64,000 nucleotides of DNA from Acidobacteriota bacterium (GCA_020199835.1 JAIVJV010000011.1:1-64000), one strand, 5' to 3'. Positions 35,108 through 45,303 are shown, numbered from the stretch's first letter. The notes: generated by a model not told the origin, from the sequence alone. Translations and numbers: made by a program.

Positions 35108-37654
35108 TTACTCCTCATCGCCTCGCCGCCGTCGCGGAGCAGGACGTCGCCTGCATTCCGGACATGGCTCAACGGCGCCGGTAGTATCGACCGTGGGCGC
35201 TGCTGCACCTGACGGCACGATCCAGAGCTGAACTGTCAGTTCTGAACGGCAACCACCATCGAGGACCGTGATGCGGCCAGCTTCGATACCACGCGTATTG
35301 ACGAGATAGTCTTTCGCGCGGTCTCCACGCTGTTGACCCTCACCGACACAGCTACCGTAAACGATAATCGTGCCTGTGGCGGTCGGTTCGTTTTGCAGCT
35401 GGATAGCGAAGTTGTCGAGTCTGGCCTTCTCATCGTTGAATCTGATGTTGCCGTACTCGTCAAACTTGCGAGCCTGCTGTGGCGGCGTTCTGACACTCGT
35501 GGTGCAGGACGCTGTGGTGCCGGTGCAGCTCGGATCCGCGCCACCAATGCTGACGGTCGCGGTCACGCTCTGGCCGGCGAGATTAGCCGTATCAACCGTG
35601 ATCGTCGAAGTGCCCTGACCACTGCTGATCGTGCCAGCGGAAACTGACCAGTTGTAAGTCCACGTTGCTCCCGGCGGACCCTCCCTAACGCTAGCCGTGA
35701 ACGTGATGGGTTCATTCGGACCAACATCGCTCGGGCAGCTCACCGAAACAACCGGGCACGGCGGCGGCGGCGCCACGCAGCCCGTGCAGTCGGCTACCGT
35801 TACGGTCGCGGAGCCACTGACTTTGTGCAGGTTACCATCGTCTACTTCAACGGTAGCCGTGTAGGTTCCATTGGCAACACCACTCAGGTCCCAGGTCACC
35901 GAACGGCCTTCGCCGGTCAGGCGGCCACCGGTTACCGACCAGGTGTAGAGCAACTGATCGTTATCCGGGTCACGCGCATCTGCCGTCAACGTAACTTCAT
36001 TGCCGGTCGGCGTACAGGTCGTTGAGCTGGTTCCTGGCGGGCACGGCCGCAGCAACGAGCTGATTGAAGTTGTTGCAGTCACCGTCGGCGCTTGGTTAGG
36101 CGGCGCCGGTGGAGTTCTGGCATTGCGTCTGCCGATCCAGAACTGGCCGATGAAGCCATTGTGCTCTTCCGAGAAGAGGAAACCGGTTGGGAAGCCCTGT
36201 GTGGTGACGGCGCGCGTTGTGCCGGGAACTACTACGAGCGTCTGGCCACCTGGCGGACGATTCCGAACCACGACGTTAGTGATCTGCTGAATATCCACGT
36301 TGAAGTCAGTCGGATTGAAGTGATCCATGTCCTGCGGATTCAGGTGCCGGCGGTAAGCCAGACCGAAACCGAACCAGCGACGCGGATAAATCTTTACACC
36401 GCCGAGGAAATCAACGGGATTGTTATTGAACGCGTTTGGCGTTCGGCCACCCACGTACTGAGTGGAACGAACTTCAATAATCGGTTGGAAGTGTTCGTTG
36501 ACCGGGAAGTCGAAACCGACGCCGGCGATTAACTCATCCGGGCGATCCAACAACACGAAGTCGCCGCCCAGACCTTTCGGATTACTGTTCAGGATGTAGC
36601 CACCGTTGGCGGAGACGTTCACGTGCCGGTGCAAACGGCCATCGACGAAGCCGATAAGACCGAAGTCACCGAGATCGCCACCCGGACCGGCGCCGCGCTG
36701 CATCTGGTTGAAGCCGGAGAACTCGTCAGCTTTGTCCGGATACCAGCGATAGAACGGAATCAATCCCACACCCAGCGGATTGTTCGGACCGGTGAAGCGA
36801 ATCTTTGCACCAACAACGAAGTTGGTAAGACTGCTCTCGCCGTACAGGCGATTGACGAACGGCGCGTCGGCCAGGTACGTCGGTGCGGTAGTAAACGTAA
36901 TCGGCACCCTGATCGGAAGCGTTAACACGGTCTGCGGCAGCACGGTTGTCGCCAGCACGATGCCCGGCAGAATGCTGCCTACGGGTGAACCGATGCCCGG
37001 GAAGTTGTCAGCCGAACCAAACGTTCCGCTGTTGGGCTGCACGACCGGTGGTCCAAGCAGCGCATTGAAACCCGGAAAACCAAACTGCTGTCCGATCTGC
37101 CCCGGGCCCTGACCAAACGTTCCAGCGGAGCCCCCGACGAACGGGAACTGCACGAAGGGCTGGTTCCCCTGCGGACGGAACACAGCCGTGCCCGCGAGCG
37201 TGCCGACGTTCGGCCCTGAAGGCGCAAGCACGATAGCCCCGGGACTGCACAACACCGGGCTGCCACAGAACAACTGCGAGTTGGGCAGATAGAAGCCGGA
37301 AAGATTCGACGGGTTGTTAACTTTGATTCCGCGATAGCCGTTAGTCTTGAAGAAAACCTCGATATGGTCATTGAGGCCAACGTTGAAGCTCAGCGGAATG
37401 TCAGCGATATCGACATTACCTGGATCACGATCATAATTGCTATAGGCAATGCTGAACGTGAACTCGCCGCGACGGAGCGTTGAACCGTCGTAAATAGTAA
37501 AAAGCCCGGTTGGTCCACCTTCTGGACCACCGGTACCTACTGCTGGAGACTGATTGCGCGGGTCTCTCTCCGACCTGATAGTCTGTGCTGATACTGCGGC
37601 ACACAGCACCAACGATACGAGCGCAGCTAAGAGCGCTCTGTTTGCGAGTCTCAT
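35108..37654 (-). CDS. Large outer-membrane protein with Ig/PKD-like domains and OmpA-like C-terminus
   Basis: The mature form of about 848 residues starts with a signal peptide (MRLANRALLAALVSLVLCAA, ending AVSAQ). About 450 residues rich in Gly/aromatic beta strands look like an outer-membrane barrel. Two Ig/PKD-type domains follow (YTWSVTGGRLTGEGRSVTWD and TYNWSVSAGTISSGQGTST). An OmpA-like segment comes next (FDEYGNIRFNDEKARLDNFA to GDRAKDYLVNTRGIEAGRI), then a basic tail. It may link the outer membrane to peptidoglycan. The start at 37654 is supported by AGGAGGA 5 nt upstream. The leader is about 235 nt long. Confidence 0.8.
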   Translation of the reverse strand: MRLANRALLAALVSLVLCAAVSAQTIRSERDPRNQSPAVGTGGPEGGPTGLFTIYDGSTLRRGEFTFSIAYSNYDRDPGNVDIADIPLSFNVGLNDHIEVFFKTNGYRGIKVNNPSNLSGFYLPNSQLFCGSPVLCSPGAIVLAPSGPNVGTLAGTAVFRPQGNQPFVQFPFVGGSAGTFGQGPGQIGQQFGFPGFNALLGPPVVQPNSGTFGSADNFPGIGSPVGSILPGIVLATTVLPQTVLTLPIRVPITFTTAPTYLADAPFVNRLYGESSLTNFVVGAKIRFTGPNNPLGVGLIPFYRWYPDKADEFSGFNQMQRGAGPGGDLGDFGLIGFVDGRLHRHVNVSANGGYILNSNPKGLGGDFVLLDRPDELIAGVGFDFPVNEHFQPIIEVRSTQYVGGRTPNAFNNNPVDFLGGVKIYPRRWFGFGLAYRRHLNPQDMDHFNPTDFNVDIQQITNVVVRNRPPGGQTLVVVPGTTRAVTTQGFPTGFLFSEEHNGFIGQFWIGRRNARTPPAPPNQAPTVTATTSISSLLRPCPPGTSSTTCTPTGNEVTLTADARDPDNDQLLYTWSVTGGRLTGEGRSVTWDLSGVANGTYTATVEVDDGNLHKVSGSATVTVADCTGCVAPPPPCPVVSVSCPSDVGPNEPITFTASVREGPPGATWTYNWSVSAGTISSGQGTSTITVDTANLAGQSVTATVSIGGADPSCTGTTASCTTSVRTPPQQARKFDEYGNIRFNDEKARLDNFAIQLQNEPTATGTIIVYGSCVGEGQQRGDRAKDYLVNTRGIEAGRITVLDGGCRSELTVQLWIVPSGAAAPTVDTTGAVEPCPECRRRPAPRRRRGDEE

Positions 37655-37777
37655 CGCATTCCTCCTGCGAAATGAGTAATAAAGAATTCGATGTAATAGT
37701 GCCGCCGTACCGAACAAGTACGATAACACCTTGTCGCCCCGGAGGCCCCAACTACACTGTCAAACCACTGAACCGCT

Positions 37778-37793
37778 TGGACCACTAGGTCCA
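37778..37793 (-). promoter_or_regulatory. Hairpin in the long leader of the OmpA-like gene
   Basis: TGGACC, a 4-nt loop and GGTCCA form a perfect 6-bp stem in the roughly 235-nt untranslated leader between the promoter at 37898-37925 and the ATG at 37654. The rest of the leader shows no gene. It may be an mRNA structure or an operator dyad. Confidence 0.4.
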
Positions 37794-37897
37794 GCGGCGA
37801 CGCTCGGACTGCGATGTAAACAGAATACTTCGGCCTTTCTCGCAGTACTCCATCTTCACGAATACGCTATACCCGAGTGCTACTTACTGGTTCACTT

Positions 37898-37925
37898 CTT
37901 ATAGAAAATGAACGCCCCTTGTCAA
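37898..37925 (-). promoter_or_regulatory. Strong promoter of the OmpA-like gene
   Basis: On the minus strand a perfect TTGACA (complement of 37920-37925), a 16-bp spacer and TATAAG (complement of 37898-37903) predict transcription from about 37891. The remaining gap to gdhA (37926-38069) contains nothing recognisable except A/T-rich sequence. Confidence 0.8.
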
Positions 37926-38069
37926 TGATTCCGTCCCCAAACCTGTCGCGCAAATATTGAGAATTCTTAACGCTGGGCCGGGTCGTAAATCCTGCCAGAC
38001 CATACTCTAACTAAAATTGGAAATCAAGCCTTTTTCACTATTTAGCAGGATTCGTTTATGTTTTTTCGG

Positions 38070-39362
38070 TCACGCGTAGAAGCCTCTCATACGTGTGTCA
38101 TAGGCCACGCGGTCTATCGCTAACATGTACGCCGCGGTCCTGGTATCGACCGAGTGTGAGTCGGCATAACGACACAGATCGTTGAAGCTCGCGACCATCT
38201 TGTCCTGCAATCTTTCGTTCACCACGTCCTCGCGCCAGAAGTATCCCATGCGGTCCTGGACCCACTCGAAGTACGAGACTGTCACACCACCGGCGTTGGC
38301 AAGAATATCCGGAATCACGAAGACGCCTTTATTGTGAAGTATTTCATCTGCTGAGGCCGTGGTGGGACCATTCGCTCCTTCAGCCAGCACCTTGCACTTC
38401 AGCTTGTCCGCGTTCTGCGAGGTGATTTGGTTCTCCGTAGCCGCCGGAACCAGCACGTCGCAATCGAGTTCCAGCAACTCCTGGTTGTTGACAAACTCCA
38501 CACCTTCGTAGTCCTCGAACGATCGCGTCGTGCGCAGGTAACGCAACGCATCCGGAATGTCGATGCCGTGCGGATTGTAAATCCCGCCGTGGATGTCCGA
38601 TATCGCTACAACCTTATAACCTGCCTGATGTAACAGCTCCGCGCCGATGCCGCCGACGTTACCCGAGCCCTGCACGACCACGCGCGTCTCGGCCGGCGTC
38701 ATCTTGAATCGCTTGATCGCCTCGTTGATCACGAACAGGATGCCACGGCCCGTCGCCTCACGCCGGCCGGACGAGCCACCGAGATCGATTGGTTTGCCCG
38801 TCACGACTGCAGTGACGGTGTGCCGCGCGTGCATTGAGTAGGTGTCCATGATCCACGCCATGGTCTGCTCGTTCGTGTTCATGTCCGGCGCCGGCACGTC
38901 CTTCTCCGGGCCGATAAAATCCAGCAACTCGGCCGCATAACGGCGCGTCATGCGCTCCAGCTCGCCGTTCGACATCACCTGCGGGTCGCAAATAATGCCG
39001 CCTTTCGCGCCGCCAAACGGCACGTTGACGACCGCGCACTTCCATGTCATCCACGCGGCGAGCGCGCGCACTTCGTCCAGCGACACGTCCGGCGAGTAAC
39101 GGATGCCGCCCTTTGCCGGCCCGCGCGCGAAATTGTGCTGCACGCGATAGCCCTCGAACACCTGGATACGTCCGGAGTCCATGCGGGTCGGAATGTAGAC
39201 CTTCAACTCGCGGTTGGGAACTCTCAACACTGCGTAAAGATCGGGATCCAGCGCCAACAAATGCGCGGCGCGATCGAAGCGCGACATCATTGATTCAAAC
39301 GGGTTCTCTTCTTTTATCTGGCGAATATCATCGACGTAGCTTGTGCTGTACATGCTGACCAT
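38070..39362 (-). CDS. gdhA: Glu/Leu/Phe/Val-family (glutamate) dehydrogenase
   Basis: This 430-residue enzyme links 2-oxoglutarate/ammonia and glutamate. Diagnostic blocks are [10 protein letters not shown] (catalytic Lys), [36 protein letters not shown] and the NAD(P) fold [18 protein letters not shown]. The start MVSMYSTSY (39362) is chosen because GAGAGGA precedes it closely; ATG at 39353 or 39374 is possible. Hexameric length class. It lies 30 nt downstream of larE on the same strand. Cofactor preference is not evident. Confidence 0.93.
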   Translation of the reverse strand: MVSMYSTSYVDDIRQIKEENPFESMMSRFDRAAHLLALDPDLYAVLRVPNRELKVYIPTRMDSGRIQVFEGYRVQHNFARGPAKGGIRYSPDVSLDEVRALAAWMTWKCAVVNVPFGGAKGGIICDPQVMSNGELERMTRRYAAELLDFIGPEKDVPAPDMNTNEQTMAWIMDTYSMHARHTVTAVVTGKPIDLGGSSGRREATGRGILFVINEAIKRFKMTPAETRVVVQGSGNVGGIGAELLHQAGYKVVAISDIHGGIYNPHGIDIPDALRYLRTTRSFEDYEGVEFVNNQELLELDCDVLVPAATENQITSQNADKLKCKVLAEGANGPTTASADEILHNKGVFVIPDILANAGGVTVSYFEWVQDRMGYFWREDVVNERLQDKMVASFNDLCRYADSHSVDTRTAAYMLAIDRVAYDTRMRGFYA

Positions 39363-39392
39363 AAGTCCTCTCAACTTACGCGCTGAAAATTG

Positions 39393-40286
39393 TTACGACC
39401 GCTTTATCCTGATCGGCAGCACTTCGTTCATCGAGCCACTGCGGAACCCTTCAAGGTCCAACGTCACATACTTGAACCCCAGTTCGCGAAAACGCTTTGC
39501 CAGTTGCTCAAACACTTCCCTGTCCAACACGCGGTCCAACTCGGCTGGAGCAATCTCCAGCCGGACCAGCGTGTCGTGGTGCCGCACTCTGAACTCTTTG
39601 AAGCCAAACTCTCTCAAGATCTCTTCGCCACGGTCGACCTTGCTCAGTCTCTCGATCGTCACGGTGGTGCCGTACGCGATACGCGACGACAGACATGGAC
39701 TCGCCGGCTTGTCCCACGTCGGCAACCCGGCACGGCGACTCAACTCGCGTACCTCGATCTTGCTCAACCCGACCTCGATTAACGGACTGCGCACCGCGTG
39801 TTGCGACGCGGCTTTGCGACCGGGACGATAATCGCCAAGGTCATCCGTGGTTGAACCATCAACGATGCACTCGAGCCCGCGACTCGCAGCAATTGCTTCG
39901 AGCTTGGTGTACAACTCGTCTTTACAGAAGTAGCAGCGGTTCCCGTCGTTCGCGCGGTAACTCGGATTTTCCAACTCTTCTGTCTGAATGATCTCGTGAT
40001 GAAAACCGAACTGAGCAACAACGCGATCTATTTCCGCCTGCTGATACGAAGGCAAACTGGCAGAGTGTCCGGTGATGCAAATCGCCCGTGGTCCTAGTTC
40101 CGCATTGGCGATGTACGCAACGTAGCTGCTGTCAACACCGCCGGAATAGGCCACGATGACTGAACCGACAGCGCGAAAGGTCTCGCGCAACTGTTGCTCC
40201 TTCAGCGTTGCACTTTCATCTTCGCGAGTCGCACACTCGTAGCTCTCTGTCTGTGTGTGCTGGAGGTTTTGCATTGAGTGCCGCAT
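39393..40286 (-). CDS. larE: ATP-dependent sacrificial sulfur transferase LarE family
   Basis: This 297-residue PP-loop protein matches LarE, which donates sulfur from its own cysteine to the nickel-pincer nucleotide cofactor of lactate racemase-type enzymes. Seen are the PP-loop VAYSGGVDSSYVAYIA, the NRCYFCKDELY block, and DKPASPCLSSRIAYG with the candidate sacrificial Cys. larB, larC and larA are not visible in the window, so its client may be encoded elsewhere. It is co-directional with gdhA. Confidence 0.88.
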   Translation of the reverse strand: MRHSMQNLQHTQTESYECATREDESATLKEQQLRETFRAVGSVIVAYSGGVDSSYVAYIANAELGPRAICITGHSASLPSYQQAEIDRVVAQFGFHHEIIQTEELENPSYRANDGNRCYFCKDELYTKLEAIAASRGLECIVDGSTTDDLGDYRPGRKAASQHAVRSPLIEVGLSKIEVRELSRRAGLPTWDKPASPCLSSRIAYGTTVTIERLSKVDRGEEILREFGFKEFRVRHHDTLVRLEIAPAELDRVLDREVFEQLAKRFRELGFKYVTLDLEGFRSGSMNEVLPIRIKRS

Positions 40287-40374
40287 GTTAGCTCATGCGC
40301 GAACGGCACGCAAACATCAGTAGTGTCGTCGTTTGCAAACGCTTTCAGCGTTGCTCATCGGCGAGATGTTCTGT

Positions 40375-40469
40375 CCCAGGGTTGCAGCAACCCTGGGCTG
40401 AAATTCGCTAACGCCTTCGGCGTTGGTGCCTTTTGAACTTGCTAAGGTCTTTGGCGTTGGTGCCTTTTG
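40375..40469. repeat. Dispersed palindromic repeat, copy 1, plus tandem degenerate tail
   Basis: CCCAGGGTTGC (40375-40385), one central base and GCAACCCTGGG (40387-40397) form an 11-bp palindrome. It is followed by a segment containing GCTAACGCCTTCGGCGT, itself a small hairpin. The 29-bp unit starting GCTAACGCC (40407-40435) recurs with four or five differences at 40441-40469. The first 50 bp match a second locus at 56431-56477. Confidence 0.85.
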
Positions 40470-40519
40470 GTCGTTGGACGGAAATGCTAGTATCACATAC
40501 CTCCCCGGACCCGTTCTCA

Positions 40520-41968
40520 ATGCGCGTTTCATGCTGGAACAAATTCCTCCTGACGGCGAGCTGCATCCTGCTGCTTGTTTTGGGTAGCGCTGCGTCGGCC
40601 GGTGCCCAAACAGAAGAAGCATTCGGCGACGACGCCACCGATCCGGTCAGACTGTTTGAACGCGGACAGGGCGCGCACGCGCGAGGCGAGTTTGAACGAG
40701 CCCTCGGCTTTTACGAACAAGCACTCAAGGTGCGGCCCGAGTTTCCCGAAGCCCAATTTCAGCGCGGCAACGCACTCGCATCACTCGGTAAACTTCCCGA
40801 AGCAGAAGCCGCCTTTCGCGCCGCGATCTCGCTCAAGAAAAACTGGTCACTTCCCTACTCCGCACTCGGCGCACTGCTGATGCGTCGCGAACGCGACCCC
40901 GAAGCCGAACAACAATTCCGCCAGGCGCTCGCGATCGACAAACAGGACGGACTTGCGTTGCGTTTGCTCGCCGATATTCGTTTGCGCGCGGGCGACGCGA
41001 CGGAAGCCCTGGATCTTGCCAAACTCGCGACTGCGATTCCCGACGCGCCCGCATCCGCCTGGGTGGCGCTTGCACTCGCGCAAAAAGCGAGCGGCGACAA
41101 GGCCGGCGCGAAAACAACACTCGATCGCGTGCTCGCAGACGAATCGCAGAACGTTGCAGCATTGCTCGAACGTGCCGAACTCCTGAGCGACGACAAACAG
41201 TTCGACGCAGCCATGGCGGATCTTAAAGCAGCAGAGAAACTCAAACCTGGCGACAAAGTGATTGCGACGCGTCTCTTCAACACGTTGCAAAAAGCAGGTA
41301 AACCGGACGAGGCTGCGGCCGTCGCAAAAACGGCAGGTATTGAAGTTCAGCCGCGAGCCAACAGTGATGGCGTGATCGGCACTCCCGAAGAGATCGAGGC
41401 GGCAAACAGTTCGGACCCGGAGATCTCGCGCAAGGCACTGGAAAAGTTACTCAAAATGAATCCGCGCAACGCCATGCTGCTCGCGCGTCTCGGTGCCTCG
41501 TACCGTACCGACGATCCCGCGCGGTCGCTAGAATACTTTCGCCAGGCAGCACAGATAAAACCCGACTCGGCGGAATACGCGCTCGGTTATGCCGCGGCGT
41601 TGGTCCAGGCGCGCCGTTTTGCCGACGCGGTGGCGATCCTGCGGCAAGTGGTGAACAGGAATCCCGACAACTACGCGGCGCGCGCGAATCTCGCGACCGC
41701 GTTGTACGGGTCAAAACGCTATAGCGAAGCGCTGCCCGAGTATACGTGGATTCTGGCAGCGAAACCGGAAGCTGTCGTGGCCTATTATTTCATTGCCACC
41801 GCACATGATTATCTTGGAGAATACCCCGAAGCACTCGCAGCGTACGAAAAGTTTCTGGCGGCTGCGGACGCCAGAGCAAATCAACTCGAGATCGATAAAG
41901 TCAAACTACGTTTGCCTACTTTGCGGCGGCAAATCGAATTAGGAGAGGGCAAAAAGAAGAAGCCCTGA
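40520..41968 (+). CDS. Secreted tetratricopeptide-repeat protein
   Basis: The product of about 482 residues starts with the signal peptide MRVSCWNKFLLTASCILLLV and cleavage near SAGAQ. It contains about nine TPR units, for example ARGEFERALGFYEQALKVRP, LGKLPEAEAAFRAAISLKKN and LGEYPEALAAYEKFLAAAD. The longer frame to 40433 starts inside the palindromic repeat and is less likely. TPR proteins scaffold envelope complexes. It is followed within 10 nt by two small secreted helical proteins, suggesting a three-gene envelope operon. Confidence 0.8.
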   Translation: MRVSCWNKFLLTASCILLLVLGSAASAGAQTEEAFGDDATDPVRLFERGQGAHARGEFERALGFYEQALKVRPEFPEAQFQRGNALASLGKLPEAEAAFRAAISLKKNWSLPYSALGALLMRRERDPEAEQQFRQALAIDKQDGLALRLLADIRLRAGDATEALDLAKLATAIPDAPASAWVALALAQKASGDKAGAKTTLDRVLADESQNVAALLERAELLSDDKQFDAAMADLKAAEKLKPGDKVIATRLFNTLQKAGKPDEAAAVAKTAGIEVQPRANSDGVIGTPEEIEAANSSDPEISRKALEKLLKMNPRNAMLLARLGASYRTDDPARSLEYFRQAAQIKPDSAEYALGYAAALVQARRFADAVAILRQVVNRNPDNYAARANLATALYGSKRYSEALPEYTWILAAKPEAVVAYYFIATAHDYLGEYPEALAAYEKFLAAADARANQLEIDKVKLRLPTLRRQIELGEGKKKKP

Positions 41969-41978
41969 AACGGATCGC

Positions 41979-42590
41979 TTGACGTCTTTGCAACTACAGC
42001 GCGGGTTTATATTGTCGGCCACGGTGTTGCTGCTGGCGTTTGTTTGTCTTCCGTCCGTGCATGGGCAAAGCGCGGCGCAACCATCACCGACACCACTGAC
42101 CGCGCCTCCACCGTTGAAACTGATCACCCAGGAAGACAAAGCAAAACTCGATCAGGCAAAGGACACCAAGCAAAAACTTCGCACGACGATCGAGCTCGGG
42201 GGCGTGCATCTGACTCGCGCCGAACAACTCACCAACGAGGGAAACTACGACGACGCGTCCGCTGAAGTCGGCATGTATCACGCGCTGATCGAAAACGCTC
42301 TCGAAGAGCTCGCCGCACTCAAACGCGACAGCAACAAAACTCGCGACCTTTATAAACGACTGGAACTCGCGCTTCGCGCCGACGGTCCACGCCTGACCGC
42401 GATGCGACGCATCACGCCGCTCGAATTTGCAGTGTGGATCAAGAAGGTGGAGGATTTCGCGCGCGCAGGACGAACCGAAGCGTTGAACTCGTTCTACGGT
42501 CACACAGTCGTGCGGGAGCCGCAAAAGGAAAAGGCGGAAGAAAAACCGCAAGAGAAACCAAACGACAGTCCAACGCCCGAGACTAACTAA
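41979..42590 (+). CDS. Secreted helical protein of unknown function
   Basis: This 203-residue protein begins at TTG (another in-frame TTG is at 41988), with a signal peptide (residues about 8-29, ending VHGQS). A Pro-rich linker is followed by a mostly alpha-helical body (LTRAEQLTNEGNYDDASAEVG, ALEELAALKRDSNKTRDLYK) and a charged Glu/Lys/Pro tail. No family recognised. It lies 10 nt after the TPR gene and 12 nt before a second secreted helical protein. Confidence 0.65.
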   Translation: MTSLQLQRGFILSATVLLLAFVCLPSVHGQSAAQPSPTPLTAPPPLKLITQEDKAKLDQAKDTKQKLRTTIELGGVHLTRAEQLTNEGNYDDASAEVGMYHALIENALEELAALKRDSNKTRDLYKRLELALRADGPRLTAMRRITPLEFAVWIKKVEDFARAGRTEALNSFYGHTVVREPQKEKAEEKPQEKPNDSPTPETN

Positions 42591-42602
42591 CGAGTAATCA
42601 AC

Positions 42603-43172
42603 ATGATCACCCGCCGCCTATTGTTTGTTCCTCTGTTTCTTGGCCTGATGTTGTTTGCGCAGAGTGCAACCGCACAGCAGCGCGATCATCTCACGCCGCA
42701 GGAAGTTGACCTGATCAAGGAAGCTCAAATCCTCGACAAGCGTATCGACGTCTTCATCAAAGCTGCCGATAGACGTTTGCTGGTGCTGAAAGGTGGGGCA
42801 GCGGCCTCGAATCCGGCGAATGCAAAGCAGTTGAAGAAAGACTCGGAGAAGTGGGGTGAACTCCCGACCGGTTCGCGTGCGGAACTCGTGTCGGATATAG
42901 CGCGCATTCTCGACGAGGCGATAACGAACATCGACGACGTCAGCGCGCGCGACGAACGCAATCCGCTGATCGCAAAGTCACTACGGAAGCTTGGCTCAGC
43001 AGTGAACTCGATCATGGAGCAGCTCAAGCCGTTGAGCACTGAAGCGAAGACCGACGCGGAGATCGCGAGTTTTGAACTGCTCAACGAAGACGCTAAATCA
43101 ATCCTTGAAGCCGTTTCTAAATTGCCCGCTGAGGTCGAGAAGAAAGCGAAAGCAAAGAACAACAACAAGTAA
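42603..43172 (+). CDS. Secreted helical protein of unknown function
   Basis: This 189-residue protein has a signal peptide (MITRRLLFVPLFLGLMLFAQ, then SATAQQ) and a helical body rich in Lys and Glu. The segment KEAQILDKRIDVFIKAADRR echoes its upstream neighbour, so the two may be distant paralogues. It ends in a Lys/Asn-rich tail. Last gene of the three-gene plus-strand set; convergent with the M28 peptidase (7-bp gap). Function unknown. Confidence 0.7.
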   Translation: MITRRLLFVPLFLGLMLFAQSATAQQRDHLTPQEVDLIKEAQILDKRIDVFIKAADRRLLVLKGGAAASNPANAKQLKKDSEKWGELPTGSRAELVSDIARILDEAITNIDDVSARDERNPLIAKSLRKLGSAVNSIMEQLKPLSTEAKTDAEIASFELLNEDAKSILEAVSKLPAEVEKKAKAKNNNK

Positions 43173-43179
43173 TTTGTGT

Positions 43180-45303
43180 TTACTCGTGGCCGGCCTTTAA
43201 TGTTCGCGTAGCGCGCTTCACGGCTTCAACAATTCTCTCCAGCGATTCCTTCGCGTTCGCCGCATTACGGTCATCGAGCGCCTGACGAAAATCCGTCAAC
43301 GGCTGCGCTGCATAACCGGTATAAAATCCCGGTGCGTAGATCTGATGCTTGTACCACGCGCGCCCTCGTAACCCGCGCTCATCGATAAACTGCCGCTCCG
43401 CTTTCATCAACGCATCATTAATCCGCGCCAGCTTCTCTCGCTCCGACGACTTAACCGCATCCTGCCGCGCCTTCTCGATGCGCTCGGCTTCCTTCGCAAA
43501 ATCGTCAATTGCTTCGTTCATCGCTTTTTCATCGAACGAAGTCGCCAGATTGCGATGCCCCGCAATCCTTACGGTCTCACGAAAGAACGCACGAATCTCA
43601 TTCGCATAGTCCGTGTAGTCAAACGAAAGCCCGTCAGCATCAGCTAAACGCAATGTGAGCGTGCCCCAGATCTGCGCCGCCGCCACGTGATAAAAGAAAC
43701 CGGGATCGCCAAAGCGGTCCATCCAGTAAAACGAGTCGTACGCCGAATGGTAAACGCCGTAGTCGCCGCCAAAACTCATGTCAGTCGAAGCTATTCCGAG
43801 ATGCTGTAGAAACGGCGTGTAATCTGAACCCGAACCGAGTGCTCCAATCCGCGCTTCTCCAGCTGTAGCCCGCTCTTCTTCCGAACGCTGCTCGCGCGCG
43901 CGATCCTGCCACGATTGATAGACACTCTTCCCGGTTTTCGGATCCTTAACCTCTCGCGTGACCGCACGCATCAGTTTCCACAACGACGGCACTGATGACG
44001 CGCCAAACTGGTTGCCCGCAACCGCCGCGTCGAGATTCAGGTAAGCAACGGCTTTCTCCTTCAGTTCGCCGGCCAATTCTTCAACCCATTCGACCGATCC
44101 GATCAGGCCATACTCTTCGGCGTCCCAACTGCAGAACACAATCGTTCGACGCGGCTTCCAACCACGCTTCAACAACTCGCCCAACCCGCGGCCCACTTCC
44201 AACATCGCCGACGTGCCGCTATTCGGATCGACGGCGCCAAACACCCAAGCGTCGCGATGATTCCCCAACACCACCCATCGGTCCTTGAGATCCGTGCCAT
44301 CGATCCGCGCAATCACGTTCCAGATCGGGCGCAGCTTGTAATCCATATCCGTCTTGAGACGAACCTTCACATCGTTCGTTCCACCGACGTGATACGCGAA
44401 CGGCAGTCCGCCCTGAAACCCGCGCGGCCGCACCGGTCCTTTTAACGGCGCGAGGATCGATCGCGCAACGTCATAAGCGATCGGCTGGACCGGAATGCGT
44501 GTCAGGTCGGTAGCTTCTTCCGGTTTCAAACGCGGCACGCCGTCGATCGCCGGACGCCCCGGAGTTAGCGGATCACCCGGATAATCGAAAAGGTACTGTA
44601 CGGAGCCGCGTTGTCCGGAGGCTCCCGGACGCCATGGTCCTTTCGGATAAACATCGCCCTGCATGTAACCATCGTCAGCAGGATCGGAATAAATGATGCA
44701 ACCAACCGCGCCGTGGTCCTGGGCCACCTTTGCTTTCACGCCGCGAAACGAGTTGCCGTAGCGCACGATCACGATCTTGCCCTTAACCTCCACGCCCGCT
44801 TTCTTCAGGTCGTCGTAATCGTTTGGCAAACCATAGTTCGCATAGACCACCGGCGCGGTGACGTCGCCGCTCGCGCTGTAGCCGTTGAACAACGGCGTGA
44901 TCTTCGGATGCGAGGACGTTGGATCGCCGGACACAACGGTTTCGAAAGTGCTCAGCTTCTGCCGCTTTGTAGTGATTAGCTCGAGCACGGTCGGCGTGTT
45001 CGGATAGTTGAGCCATACCTTGTACTCTCTGAGATCGGCGGCGATGCCGTAACTGCGCAACTGATCGCGCACGTAAATGGCGGTGTCGTAATCTTCTTTC
45101 GTCCCCGCCATGTGCGGCTCGAGTGTGAGCACGCGCAAGTGTTCACGCGCGGATTTTGGGGCCGGGACCGCGCGAAACTGTTCTTCCCACTTGCGCTGGT
45201 CCACCGCGCGCCGCGCAGTGAAACCGTCGACCGCTGTTGTTTGGGCGAAAGCGGGTGATGCAAGTATTAGTAATTGGAGTAGAAGGCTCAGGAAGGTTCT
45301 CAT
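43180..45303 (-). CDS. Secreted M28-family peptidase (glutamate carboxypeptidase II-like)
   Basis: The product of about 707 residues has a signal peptide (MRTFLSLLLQLLILASPAFA) and a PA domain (TAPVVYANYGLPNDYDDLKK). The M28 catalytic domain shows zinc ligands in NHRDAWVFGAVDPNSGTSAM, FCSWDAEEYGLIGS, LNLDAAV and VYHSAYDSFYWM. A C-terminal dimerisation-like helical domain completes the PSMA/GCPII plan. It would trim peptides outside the inner membrane. The start at 45303 avoids a nonconserved extension. It is divergent from the zinc-ribbon gene at 45348. Confidence 0.92.
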   Translation of the reverse strand: MRTFLSLLLQLLILASPAFAQTTAVDGFTARRAVDQRKWEEQFRAVPAPKSAREHLRVLTLEPHMAGTKEDYDTAIYVRDQLRSYGIAADLREYKVWLNYPNTPTVLELITTKRQKLSTFETVVSGDPTSSHPKITPLFNGYSASGDVTAPVVYANYGLPNDYDDLKKAGVEVKGKIVIVRYGNSFRGVKAKVAQDHGAVGCIIYSDPADDGYMQGDVYPKGPWRPGASGQRGSVQYLFDYPGDPLTPGRPAIDGVPRLKPEEATDLTRIPVQPIAYDVARSILAPLKGPVRPRGFQGGLPFAYHVGGTNDVKVRLKTDMDYKLRPIWNVIARIDGTDLKDRWVVLGNHRDAWVFGAVDPNSGTSAMLEVGRGLGELLKRGWKPRRTIVFCSWDAEEYGLIGSVEWVEELAGELKEKAVAYLNLDAAVAGNQFGASSVPSLWKLMRAVTREVKDPKTGKSVYQSWQDRAREQRSEEERATAGEARIGALGSGSDYTPFLQHLGIASTDMSFGGDYGVYHSAYDSFYWMDRFGDPGFFYHVAAAQIWGTLTLRLADADGLSFDYTDYANEIRAFFRETVRIAGHRNLATSFDEKAMNEAIDDFAKEAERIEKARQDAVKSSEREKLARINDALMKAERQFIDERGLRGRAWYKHQIYAPGFYTGYAAQPLTDFRQALDDRNAANAKESLERIVEAVKRATRTLKAGHE

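Noticed and set aside
36979-37380. Second frame within the OmpA-like gene
   Set aside because: Arg/Ser-rich composition typical of a shadow frame in GC-rich coding DNA.
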